This document shows positions 1-5,396 of a DNA stretch of 5,424 nt, one piece after another. Position 1 is the first letter of the stretch. Every line of letters begins with the position of its first letter. Under the pieces are notes generated by a model. It was not told the origin of the DNA. It saw nothing but the letters and a program-made list of their open reading frames with translations, and ran no database searches. Both the position numbers and the translations under genes were made by a program. Source of the DNA: Candidatus Methanophaga sp. GoMg3.2 (lineage in GTDB: Archaea; Halobacteriota; Syntropharchaeia; Alkanophagales; Methanospirareceae); the NCBI GenBank assembly GCA_013180565.1, contig QBUN01000264.1:1-5424 (forward strand). Reading direction: 5' to 3'.

Positions 1-112
1 TTAATGCTCGGCAAGCTTGCGAACCCGAGAAATCGAACTCGGCTGCTTGCCCTATTTGTATCGGACCCGAACCTATTACCAGTACTTTTTTGACGTCTTC
101 TGCTTTTGGCAC
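1..112 (-). CDS. carB: Carbamoyl-phosphate synthase large subunit, N-terminal fragment (runs off the window)
   Basis: The minus strand from a GTG at 110-112 reads 37 codons beginning [20 protein letters not shown] and continuing with [17 protein letters not shown]. This is the hallmark start of CarB: the glycine-rich [10 protein letters not shown] turn followed by the AEFDFSG/QACRAL segment of the first pre-ATP-grasp domain. CarB makes carbamoyl phosphate from bicarbonate, ATP and ammonia that CarA releases from glutamine; the product feeds pyrimidine and arginine synthesis in the cytoplasm. The start is fixed by the conserved MPK N-terminus. An AGGA sits only two bases before the GTG, so it is a close or weak ribosome site. 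The remaining roughly 1,000 residues lie beyond position 1. No carA is visible upstream; the next 500 bases hold no convincing gene. The family call is firm and the archaeal affiliation is inferred. Confidence 0.93.
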   Translation of the reverse strand, partial: MPKAEDVKKVLVIGSGPIQIGQAAEFDFSGSQACRAL

Positions 113-224
113 TTTCCTTATTTAATAATCTTGTAACATCATAAAAACATCACAGCATCTGAAAGTATTTGTTATACCAGAGGCGAGTCTAATAAAAAGA
201 AATTTTGGCAGTTATAATACAAAT

Positions 225-245
225 ACACGAAGAACACACGAAGAA
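225..245. repeat. Short tandem repeat, 10-mer twice with 11-bp period
   Basis: The 10-mer ACACGAAGAA occurs at 225-234 and again at 236-245, separated by one C. Simple CACGAAGA-type repeats are, from memory, scattered between genes in many archaeal and bacterial genomes. The 11-bp spacing places both copies on one face of the helix. No function can be assigned. Confidence 0.6.
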
Positions 246-553
246 AGTTCCAATGTGGTTGTTTTAAAGGGGTGCTTCCACAGGGGATTGGATAGTTTTC
301 CTTCAATGTGGTGCAGGTACCTACTGATGGCCTAAGGATAATCTGCTATCTGTACTTTCCATTGCCCATGACACTTCCGCTTTTTTATACAAGATATATG
401 TTGATCAACACCTAAAAGTAAAAGGGGGAAGATAAATACAGTTTCAATGCGGGAGTTATTTTTGCAGTATCCCGAATATATTTTAGATATATTAACAAAA
501 TAACCGATTTTAAGTGTATCTAACAAATATAATCGAGCATATATTGCCCATTA

Positions 554-571
554 ACCCTTCGATGCAAGGGT
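554..571. repeat. Perfect 6-bp inverted repeat, possible terminator hairpin
   Basis: ACCCTT (554-559) and AAGGGT (566-571) form a perfect stem with a 6-base loop. A second small palindrome, CCGC...GCGG, lies at 575-589. Both sit just beyond the 3' end of the minus-strand transposase remnant, next to a T-rich run on that strand (590-615). They could be a terminator or part of the insertion-sequence end. No matching inverted repeat was found at the other end of the element. Confidence 0.3.
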
Positions 572-621
572 GGTCCGCAAATTAAGCGGTAGAAAAAAGC
601 AAAAACAGCAAAAAAGTCACA

Positions 622-1667
622 TTAACAGCCAGGGTGCCAGATAACCCCATCAATATAGCCAAATTTTCCAATTAACTCCTCATAAATCTTATCTGGGGGC
701 GGACCTTTATCGTCCAAAATATCCTTCTCTCAGAGGAGCTCAATAACTGCAAATACCGCTGTTTTGGTGATGTGCCTCCTGAACAGGGCATTAACAAATC
801 TTCTGAACGGAACACGCCCCTTGAAGAACTGCCATACATTATACGGCATGCACTCGAATACGAAGAGTGCGATCCGTAGATGGGTATTAGCGATTTTGTC
901 TTGATTTTGACCTCATCCTGCACTCTAAACGTGGTTTCTATACCCCACCGCTTCTTATAATAGCGCACGTATCTGAAAATCTTATCATATTTGATATTTG
1001 TTGCAAAAACCCAGTCAAAACCGTTATAGTCTGGTAATATCGCAATACATGCGCTTATTTTGTATGTTGTCTTGTCTCTCTTCAGTTTCCCCTGATGATC
1101 GTGCAATCCCGCTCCTTTCTTTAACCATTCCTTGAACTTGTCGTATTTCGGAACCAAGATTATATATCCCCGTTTGAGTTTTTGTAAAACATTTATGACG
1201 CCCCATGAGTAAAATCCCCGGTCAAGAAGGACGATCTCGATTGGTATGAAGCGATTTTACGAATATTAGCAGCTCTTTCACGTAGTAATCAGTATCATTG
1301 CTTATTTTAGGGATATGTAAGACAGGAAGGATGAATCTCAAATTGCCTGATACAATAGATACAACGACGTATTTGTATGAATCAGTAGCACCTTTAATCG
1401 CCTTCTTCTTATCTTCCCTTTCGCCGCTTCGATCTTCCTTTTCACGACTTTTTTGTATTCTCGCAATATCAGATCCCTGCTGGCACACTTGGATAATCGC
1501 CAAAAAAGTGTGTCTACGTTTGGCAATCCCTGATCAATGCCGCTAATAGTCTCAACGTAATCCTTTGCCTGCGCGGCATTCATCAGAAGTCGAGAAATCC
1601 ACTACTGAATATCCCATGCTAGTAGAATTGCCGTACAACTACTAAATGATCTTTTATCTTTATTTCA
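622..1667 (-). pseudogene. Decayed IS4/ISH3-like DDE transposase with multiple frameshifts
   Basis: The protein can be stitched together across several minus-strand frames. Residues around SVVDFST (about 1590-1615) shift into MNAAQAKDYVETISGIDQGL (from 1583). That frame runs to KGKIRR at 1404 and then jumps to KKAIKGATDSYKYVVVSIV. Another shift near 1250 gives VLLDRGFYSWGVI, with the second catalytic Asp at 1221-1223. The same frame carries YKKRWGIETTFR, with the catalytic Glu at 936-938. A further shift near 893 gives ALFVFECMPYNVWQFFKG, and an in-frame TGA at 730-732 precedes a coding-like tail ending in TAA at 622-624. The segment holding the first catalytic Asp, expected between KGKIRR and KKAIKG, seems deleted. 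About 348 codons remain, somewhat short for such families. The element cannot make active transposase. The N-terminal limit (about 1667) is approximate, no terminal inverted repeats were identified, and the exact IS family is uncertain. Confidence 0.85.
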
Positions 1668-1792
1668 ACTTTTTACGCTGATTCTTTTTACGATATCTTT
1701 TTAATTCTCCTGTTTATGCAGGATACAAGTATTGTGCAATGGCATTATTATGCATAAGAGAAAATATAGGCTTTCGGAGATACTGACTAAAA

Positions 1793-1814
1793 CCGAAAAG
1801 CATATATATATATA
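1793..1814 (+). promoter_or_regulatory. Archaeal BRE/TATA promoter for the two-gene unit
   Basis: A purine-rich CCGAAAA (1793-1799) resembles a B-recognition element. It is followed directly by an alternating AT run (1802-1814) typical of a TATA box. The box centre lies about 30 bases before the ATG at 1837, so transcription should start at or within a few bases of that ATG. This implies a leaderless mRNA, which agrees with the lack of any Shine-Dalgarno sequence there. Confidence 0.6.
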
Positions 1815-1836
1815 CTACCACAATGTATATAGTATT

Positions 1837-2484
1837 ATGGAAAAGATAAAAGTTGAATTTAATTCGGAAGGAGTGACTGCAACGCTTACCAATCGGGTCT
1901 ACCGAAATGGCATTACAATGATGGTCAATGTTGACAAAGCCGAGAATAAAGGTGAAAGCATTGACCCTAAGTTGATCGAGGATCTTGAAACCGATTATCT
2001 GCTGTCTTGCTTAGAACTTGAGAATGTCCTCACGTCTCAATTGGCCCAAAAAAAGAAGGACTCTTGGGCCTCTTTTGGTGAGACATATGGCAAACTTAAA
2101 GATGAAGAAAAGCCACTCTTTAGAGGTATTATTGGAAACATAAAGAAGGTGGCTTCAAATGTTCTCACAGGGCGCGACAGCCCATTTGAGCCGCCGTTTG
2201 GACTGCCTCCTTACGTACAGCCAATAACCCCTCCGGGCTATTTTGATGAAGACTTTTGGCAGGAGATATTTAACGAAGCGGAGACGATGGAAGCAACCGG
2301 GAAAGGTTTGGTTGCTGGGGTAGGTGCAGTTGCAGGAGCACTAGTAGCTGCAGGAGCGGCGGCTACTTTGACAGGAGGGGCTTTTGTAGCAGCGGGTGTT
2401 GCTACAGGATGTGCAGCATTTGAAGGTGGAGTTGCAATAGGCAATGCGGTTAATGAATATATGGGTTGGGAGACATGGAAGTAG
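1837..2484 (+). CDS. Unknown protein with C-terminal glycine-zipper segment (possible protease substrate or pore former)
   Basis: This 215-residue protein is not one I recognise. Residues 1-110 look soluble, acidic/lysine-rich and mixed alpha/beta (MEKIKVEFNSEGVTATLTNR at the start). Residues 113-135 form a proline-rich hinge with FEPPFGLPP. Residues 157-205 are almost entirely Ala, Gly and Val with GxxxG pairs at 157/161, 163/167, 187/191 and 198/202, the pattern of glycine-zipper membrane segments and of some pore-forming bacteriocins. The tail ends GWETWK. There is no signal peptide. The frame is open back to 1732, but the ATG at 1837 is preferred because a TATA box sits about 30 bases before it and would leave a 1732 start outside the transcript. 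The next gene, 88 bases downstream on the same strand, is a clan CD protease cutting after Arg/Lys. K156, directly before the zipper, and R113, before the hinge, are plausible cleavage points. A role as effector, toxin or bacteriocin precursor is inference. Confidence 0.8.
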   Translation: MEKIKVEFNSEGVTATLTNRVYRNGITMMVNVDKAENKGESIDPKLIEDLETDYLLSCLELENVLTSQLAQKKKDSWASFGETYGKLKDEEKPLFRGIIGNIKKVASNVLTGRDSPFEPPFGLPPYVQPITPPGYFDEDFWQEIFNEAETMEATGKGLVAGVGAVAGALVAAGAAATLTGGAFVAAGVATGCAAFEGGVAIGNAVNEYMGWETWK

Positions 2485-2524
2485 GTGAAAGCGATGTCAT
2501 AATAGATTAGATTAGTGAAGATAT

Positions 2525-2572
2525 GGGTAGAGATTTCAAGTCTCTATCCCTATCACTAGGGAGGAAGATATT
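2525..2572 (+). promoter_or_regulatory. Two overlapping hairpins and strong Shine-Dalgarno before the C11 protease gene
   Basis: GGGTAGAGA (2525-2533) pairs with TCTCTATCCC (2541-2550), leaving one bulged base. CCCTA (2548-2552) pairs with TAGGG (2557-2561) around a TCAC loop. The two stems share bases 2548-2550, so they exclude each other. The second stem covers the first bases of the GGGAGG ribosome site (2559-2564), which lies 8 bases before the ATG at 2573. Translational control by switching is possible but unproven. The presence of a canonical SD here, unlike the leaderless first gene, suggests the two genes are translated from one mRNA. Confidence 0.55.
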
Positions 2573-3823
2573 ATGGTAAAAACAAGTATTTTCATTTTTA
2601 TGGCAGGAGACAACAACCTTGATGTTTCAGGGATTCAAGATATACGAGAAATGTTGCAAACAGAATTATCTCATGACATTAATGTTATAGTTCAGTTTGA
2701 CAGAAGGAAAGCAATGCCTTGGGAAGATCCATCGGAGAGAACAACTAAAAGATTTCAAGTAAAAAATCATGAACTCATAACATTACAAGACATTGGTGAA
2801 ACCAACACTGGAGACCCTTCTGTTTTAAGAAACTTTTTAGACTGGGGTATAGGAAATCATCCCGCAGATAGAAATATGGTTATAATTTGGAATCACGGTG
2901 GAGGAATAAAGGATACTGATATATACAAATCCATTGGGCAAAAGGTTAAAAGTAGTCTTTTTGTGCCCCCGAAAGATCGTACAACCACTACCTTCGATAG
3001 ACAGAAGAATAAGACAATTGATATTGCTGGCATGGAAAAAATAGATGAACTTTTAAACGTGCCTGAGAAATGGATATGTACAGACGATACATCTCGTGAC
3101 TTTCTGGATAATTTTGAATTAAAATCAGCTCTAAGTATACCTGCCAAAAAATTAGATATAGTAGCATTTGATGCCTGCCTGATGAACATATATGAAATCA
3201 TGTATCAATTGAAGGATCAAACAGATTTTATTATTGGCTCTCAAGAGATTGAACCTCCTGAAGGGTGGCCGTACAAATTAGTGCTTGATTATTTGTCTTC
3301 AGACCCGTCGGTGTCGAATCGAAATCTTCCGGCGAAGGTCGTTGAACTTTACAAAGAATCATATGCTGATAAAGGAAAACAGGTTACTCAATCAGCAATT
3401 GCTACAATACTAATTGAAGAATCTGCATCTAATTTAAATTCTTTCGCAAAATCTCTTTTAGATGTATTACAATTGATCAAAAGAGATTTATACGAGATAC
3501 TATCTTCATGCCAAAGATTTAGAGAAAGAGATTATATGGATTTATACGATTTTGCAACTCTCTGTAAGAATAATATAACTATAAACGCAATAACACTCTC
3601 TGCAAGTCAATTGTTATCGTCATTAGATAAAATTATTATCGCAAATAGCATTTTAGGAGACAAGGTTGAAAATGCGCATGGTATTTCTATCTATTTTCCA
3701 TTAGAGAGACCTGATGCAGAGACGATGGAGATGTATAGCAAATTGGATTTCACTTTGAAGTACAACTATTGGTTCAAATTAATTACTTCTTTTCATAAAC
3801 CAAAAGCACTCAAGAGGGATTAA
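2573..3823 (+). CDS. Clostripain-family (peptidase C11) cysteine protease
   Basis: This 416-residue protein shows the C11 family pattern of clan CD, the clan of caspases, gingipains and clostripain. The N-terminal strand TSIFIFMAGDNNLD (residues 4-17) is the usual C11 opening. The catalytic His is H108 in IIWNHGGGIKD and the catalytic Cys is C202 in VAFDACLMN, followed by IIGSQEIEPPEGWPY (220-234). C-terminal family landmarks are YMDLYDFA (321-328) and HGISIYFPLERP (369-380). Characterised members cleave after Arg or Lys. The His-Cys distance is 94 residues, about 40-50 longer than I recall for clostripain and PmC11; the extra part is Lys/Arg-rich and lies where those enzymes are processed. 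There is no signal peptide or membrane segment, so it should act in the cytoplasm. The ATG has an excellent SD (2559-2564). It follows the glycine-zipper gene by 88 bases and is probably cotranscribed with it, which suggests that protein as substrate. The family is firm; the biological role is unknown. Confidence 0.93.
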   Translation: MVKTSIFIFMAGDNNLDVSGIQDIREMLQTELSHDINVIVQFDRRKAMPWEDPSERTTKRFQVKNHELITLQDIGETNTGDPSVLRNFLDWGIGNHPADRNMVIIWNHGGGIKDTDIYKSIGQKVKSSLFVPPKDRTTTTFDRQKNKTIDIAGMEKIDELLNVPEKWICTDDTSRDFLDNFELKSALSIPAKKLDIVAFDACLMNIYEIMYQLKDQTDFIIGSQEIEPPEGWPYKLVLDYLSSDPSVSNRNLPAKVVELYKESYADKGKQVTQSAIATILIEESASNLNSFAKSLLDVLQLIKRDLYEILSSCQRFRERDYMDLYDFATLCKNNITINAITLSASQLLSSLDKIIIANSILGDKVENAHGISIYFPLERPDAETMEMYSKLDFTLKYNYWFKLITSFHKPKALKRD

Positions 3824-3845
3824 CTGCTAGGGTTAGCGATTTTAA

Positions 3846-3917
3846 ATAACAAAGCATTTGCGGCTTCATTTCGTTTTGCCTAACTTGCTTCGCAATTTAC
3901 ACAATCGGACGTTATGC
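3846..3917 (+). other. attC-like imperfect palindrome after the protease gene
   Basis: ATAAC (3846-3850) is complementary to GTTAT (3911-3915), and inside it TTGCG (3858-3862) is complementary to CGCAA (3891-3895). The right end reads CGGACGTTATGC, close to the GTTRRRY core of integron attC sites. GCCTAAC (3878-3884) matches the RYYYAAC core and pairs 6 of 7 with GTTATGC. The left and right spacers are of unequal length, unlike a classic attC, and no integron integrase is visible. It starts 22 bases after the protease stop codon, where a cassette's attC would lie. It could also be a transposon end or a chance palindrome. Confidence 0.3.
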
Positions 3918-4207
3918 GAAAGGCATGAATTTCACAAAAGGGATAAAGGTATATTTCCTCCCGATTTTATATTTTAGACTTGTCGCGGAATAATAATCCC
4001 ACAGAAGAACGAGTCACTCCTACACTTGTCCGCACTCTCGATTCCGCAACACTTCAATTGATAATTACATAATTCAGAAGATATTAACATAGCTTCATCA
4101 CAAAAATCATCTTTTTTGTTACGAAAACTGTCCGAAGTCATCAGAAATCGCTTAATTCAGCCAATAGCATGTTCTACCAGAACTCGAGTGTCACTGATAA
4201 ACTTATC

Positions 4208-4663
4208 GTCGAGTAGAGCTAATAGCCACCTCCTCCCGGAAGCTGCTATGAGCCCCCTCACAGAACCGGACTTGAGGTTTTCCCTCATCCGGCTCTTCAG
4301 AAGAACCTCCCCCTCCTTTAAAGGATAGGCTATGAGTCCAGTTTTGTTGCCACCCTTTACCCGCCTCTTTGTGCGGTGGGTGTGTCCCTGACCCAACGGT
4401 TCAACCGCCGGTCCCTACCCTCCACGGGTATTACCCCGCTTCTCCGGTACTATGAACTTGTCCGACTCCCAGAGTGCCATCTGTACTATCTTACCGTTCA
4501 TAGGCTTGATAGCACATACTCCCGTAAGGAGAACACTCTGGCCCTCCCGAGTTCCCATAATATCCATTTGATACCGTGCCACGGTCTCAGACCCCGTCAG
4601 GCTCTCATCACCTCGCCATGTCCTATTAAGACTATCGGCGATGAGAGTGCTGCCTTTCGTCAC
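4208..4663 (-). mobile_element. ORF-less group II intron (456 nt) inserted in a transposase gene
   Basis: The intron starts with GTGACGAAAGG (5' end 4663) and ends CTCTACTCGAC (3' end 4208). Domain V is clear at 4263-4295. The last six bases of the 5' exon, GTTCAT (4664-4669), are exactly complementary to ATGAAC inside domain I (4496-4501), a good IBS1-EBS1 pair. GACATT (4670-4675) can pair with AGTGTT (4532-4537, two wobbles) as IBS2-EBS2. Domain I carries the familiar GGAGTCGGAC and CATAGTACC blocks. A GTG at 4351-4353 begins VATKLDS and then stops. This resembles the first residues of some intron-encoded reverse transcriptases, so the protein gene seems to have been lost from domain IV. 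Domain VI (about 4208-4262) has a candidate branch-point A at 4214. Any mobility would need a maturase supplied in trans. ORF-less derivatives of this kind are known from Methanosarcina. Confidence 0.88.
4263..4295 (-). ncRNA. Group II intron domain V
   Basis: This is the catalytic hairpin of the intron. GAGCCGGA pairs with TCCGGTTC (8 bp), a 2-base AG bulge follows on the 3' side, and TGAGG pairs with CCTCA. The AGC catalytic triad is at 4292-4294. The terminal loop reads GAAAA, one base more than the usual GNRA tetraloop, and the upper stem is a pair shorter than common, giving 33 nt instead of 34. Confidence 0.88.
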
Positions 4664-4700
4664 ATGAACAATGTCGGCCTCCGGGACGATGAATATTTCG

Positions 4701-4904
4701 TTCATATAATCGATTGTTTAATCGTTTTATCATTTCATCATGACTTATTCGCTTAACCCCTGACTCACTTTGTTGCTCTGCAATACTAAGTTTTTGGTAG
4801 AGTTCTAGAAGTGCTTCTTGCTTTTCATATCGTATGATATTCATCACTACAAGATCTCCTTTCCCATTCTTGGTAATGTATACCGGCTCTCCTTCTTTAC
4901 TCAT
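4701..4904 (-). pseudogene. Truncated Phd/YefM-family antitoxin
   Basis: The minus strand from 4904 reads MSKEGEPVYITKNGKGDLVV and continues with IIRYEKQEALLELYQKL and SGVKRISHDEMIKRL. The EPVYITKNGKGDLVVM block is the classic core of Phd/YefM type II antitoxins, which bind operator DNA with their N-terminus and neutralise a RelE/ParE-like toxin with their C-terminus. About 20 N-terminal residues are missing: the frame upstream of 4904 is closed by TAA and TGA, and no ribosome site precedes this ATG. The frame runs on past residue 68 into the transposase fragment and the group II intron and stops at 4632, so the natural C-terminus is lost as well. No toxin gene follows. It is probably a non-functional remnant truncated at both ends by rearrangement. 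Confidence 0.75.
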
Positions 4905-4995
4905 AATGTCAACTTATAACACTCATAATTTTTCCCATTCATCAAGCGAGATTTCTTTTTCTAAGATAAAAACTCGGCGCTTGCATGGCGTCCAT
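4905..4995. other. Junction between HicB and the Phd remnant
   Basis: These 91 bases hold no recognised gene. A minus-strand frame ending at a TGA (4923-4925) reads RRVFILEKEISLDEWEKL. It looks protein-like and may be the tail of another lost gene. A HicA toxin, the usual partner of HicB, is not encoded here in any frame. Confidence 0.4.
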
Positions 4996-5256
4996 CTACC
5001 CATAAGCAATCCCTTTCAAAGTTGGGACTCCCTTATTTAGGTCAATACGTCCTATCACCGGTAGTGGGTCGCCATGCCTTATCTTCACAATCAGCCAACC
5101 CTCTAACACCGATTCCAACTCGTCTTGGCACTCATAAAGCGTTTTCCCAAAGGCAACAACGCCTGGACAGAGTGGTATACGTCCCGCATATGTCCCATCC
5201 TCTAAGATCTCATATACTGCTTTGCTCATCGCTTTATCTATATCTTCTATAAGCAT
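4996..5256 (-). CDS. HicB-like type II antitoxin, orphan
   Basis: The 86-residue product begins MLIEDIDKAMSKAVYEILED. It has the HicB_antitoxin signature: AVYEILEDGTYAGRIPLCPG, then TLYECQDELESVLEGWL, then PLPVIGRIDLN. This is the degraded RNase-H-like fold with the P-x-C-x-G-V turn and the E-C-x-x-E-L helix. HicB proteins neutralise the HicA mRNA interferase and repress their own operon. The ATG at 5254-5256 is chosen because AGGTGG lies four bases upstream and because the family starts here; an upstream ATG at 5313 in the same frame would add 19 residues without family similarity. A HicA toxin gene is absent downstream, and the upstream side runs out at the window edge. It lacks an obvious DNA-binding extension. 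It may act as an anti-toxin or silencer for a HicA elsewhere, or be a leftover. Confidence 0.85.
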   Translation of the reverse strand: MLIEDIDKAMSKAVYEILEDGTYAGRIPLCPGVVAFGKTLYECQDELESVLEGWLIVKIRHGDPLPVIGRIDLNKGVPTLKGIAYG

Positions 5257-5367
5257 ATGACCACCTATTATAGCTTTGTCTTTGCTTATTAAATTTGTTT
5301 TGGATACTCGCATACATATCCATATTAAAACAAATCAAATATTATAATGAAAAACTATCATTCCCTC

Positions 5368-5396
5368 CCGTGGAAATCCGTGTAATCTCGTGGTTT
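5368..5396. repeat. Short 10-bp-period repeat (CCGTG type)
   Basis: CCGTGGAAAT, CCGTGTAATC and TCGTGGTTT lie head to tail at 5368-5396. Read on the other strand this is the ACCACGAGATTACACGGATT type of interspersed motif. From memory, such sequences recur between genes in many prokaryotic genomes. No function is known to me. The rest of 5314-5424 holds no gene. Confidence 0.5.

Larger units (their letters stand above)
113..621. other. Intergenic stretch upstream of carB, no convincing gene
   Basis: About 500 AT-rich bases lie between the carB start and the transposase remnant. The carB promoter must be here on the minus strand, but I cannot single out a clear TATA box. A 64-codon minus-strand frame (332-526) matches nothing I recognise. 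Its frame stays open past a TAG for about 35 more codons, so it could be a decayed gene, but this is weak. A 9-base word (caatgtggt) occurs at 251-259 and again at 304-312. A tandem repeat (225-245) and a hairpin (554-571) are listed separately. No tRNA or CRISPR was seen. Confidence 0.5.
3974..4705 (-). pseudogene. C-terminal remnant of an IS5-like (DDE_Tnp_4) transposase, split by a group II intron
   Basis: After removal of the intron (4208-4663) the minus strand reads IFIVPEADIVH joined in frame to DKFISDTRVLVEHAIG. An in-frame TGA follows at 4157-4159, then IKRFLMTSDSFRNKKDDFCD, and later SSELCNYQLKCC, ending at a TAA (3974-3976). The RVLVEHAIG-x-IKRF block, with its conserved Glu, is the C-terminal signature of DDE_Tnp_4/IS5-type transposases. 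The TGA stands where these proteins usually have Arg (GRIKRF), consistent with a CGA-to-TGA change. Everything upstream of about residue IFIVP is missing; the sequence there changes abruptly to an antitoxin remnant. The gene is thus 5'-truncated and carries a stop. The 3' exon identification is good. The short 5' exon is assigned by its in-frame join and by intron-exon pairing. Confidence 0.75.

Noticed and set aside
248..312. Two copies of caatgtggt as a possible CRISPR or attachment repeat.
   Set aside because: Only two short copies, no regular array; too little for a CRISPR or att call.
332..526. 64-codon minus-strand frame, with a TAG followed by about 35 more open codons (possible pyrrolysine readthrough).
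   Set aside because: No recognisable family, no ribosome site, and the readthrough tail is short; more likely chance or an unidentifiable relic.
730..732. In-frame TGA in the transposase as a selenocysteine codon.
   Set aside because: The gene already has several frameshifts; a nonsense change in a pseudogene is simpler.
2238..2444. Minus-strand Pro/Ala/Thr-rich frame.
   Set aside because: It is the antisense shadow of the Ala/Gly-rich zipper segment of the plus-strand gene.
2893..3201. 102-codon minus-strand frame inside the C11 gene.
   Set aside because: Antisense to the catalytic core of a clearly coding gene; no independent support.
4664..4705. MNEIFIVPEADI as the start of a RelE/ParE toxin paired with the Phd remnant.
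   Set aside because: It resembles a toxin N-terminus, but the antitoxin frame does not stop there, and the segment joins in frame to the transposase 3' exon across a well-supported intron.
4376..4756. 126-codon plus-strand frame and other frames across 4116-4756.
   Set aside because: They overlay the structured group II intron RNA and match no protein family.
4834..5252. Plus-strand frames opposite the antitoxin genes.
   Set aside because: Shadows of the HicB and Phd coding regions on the minus strand.
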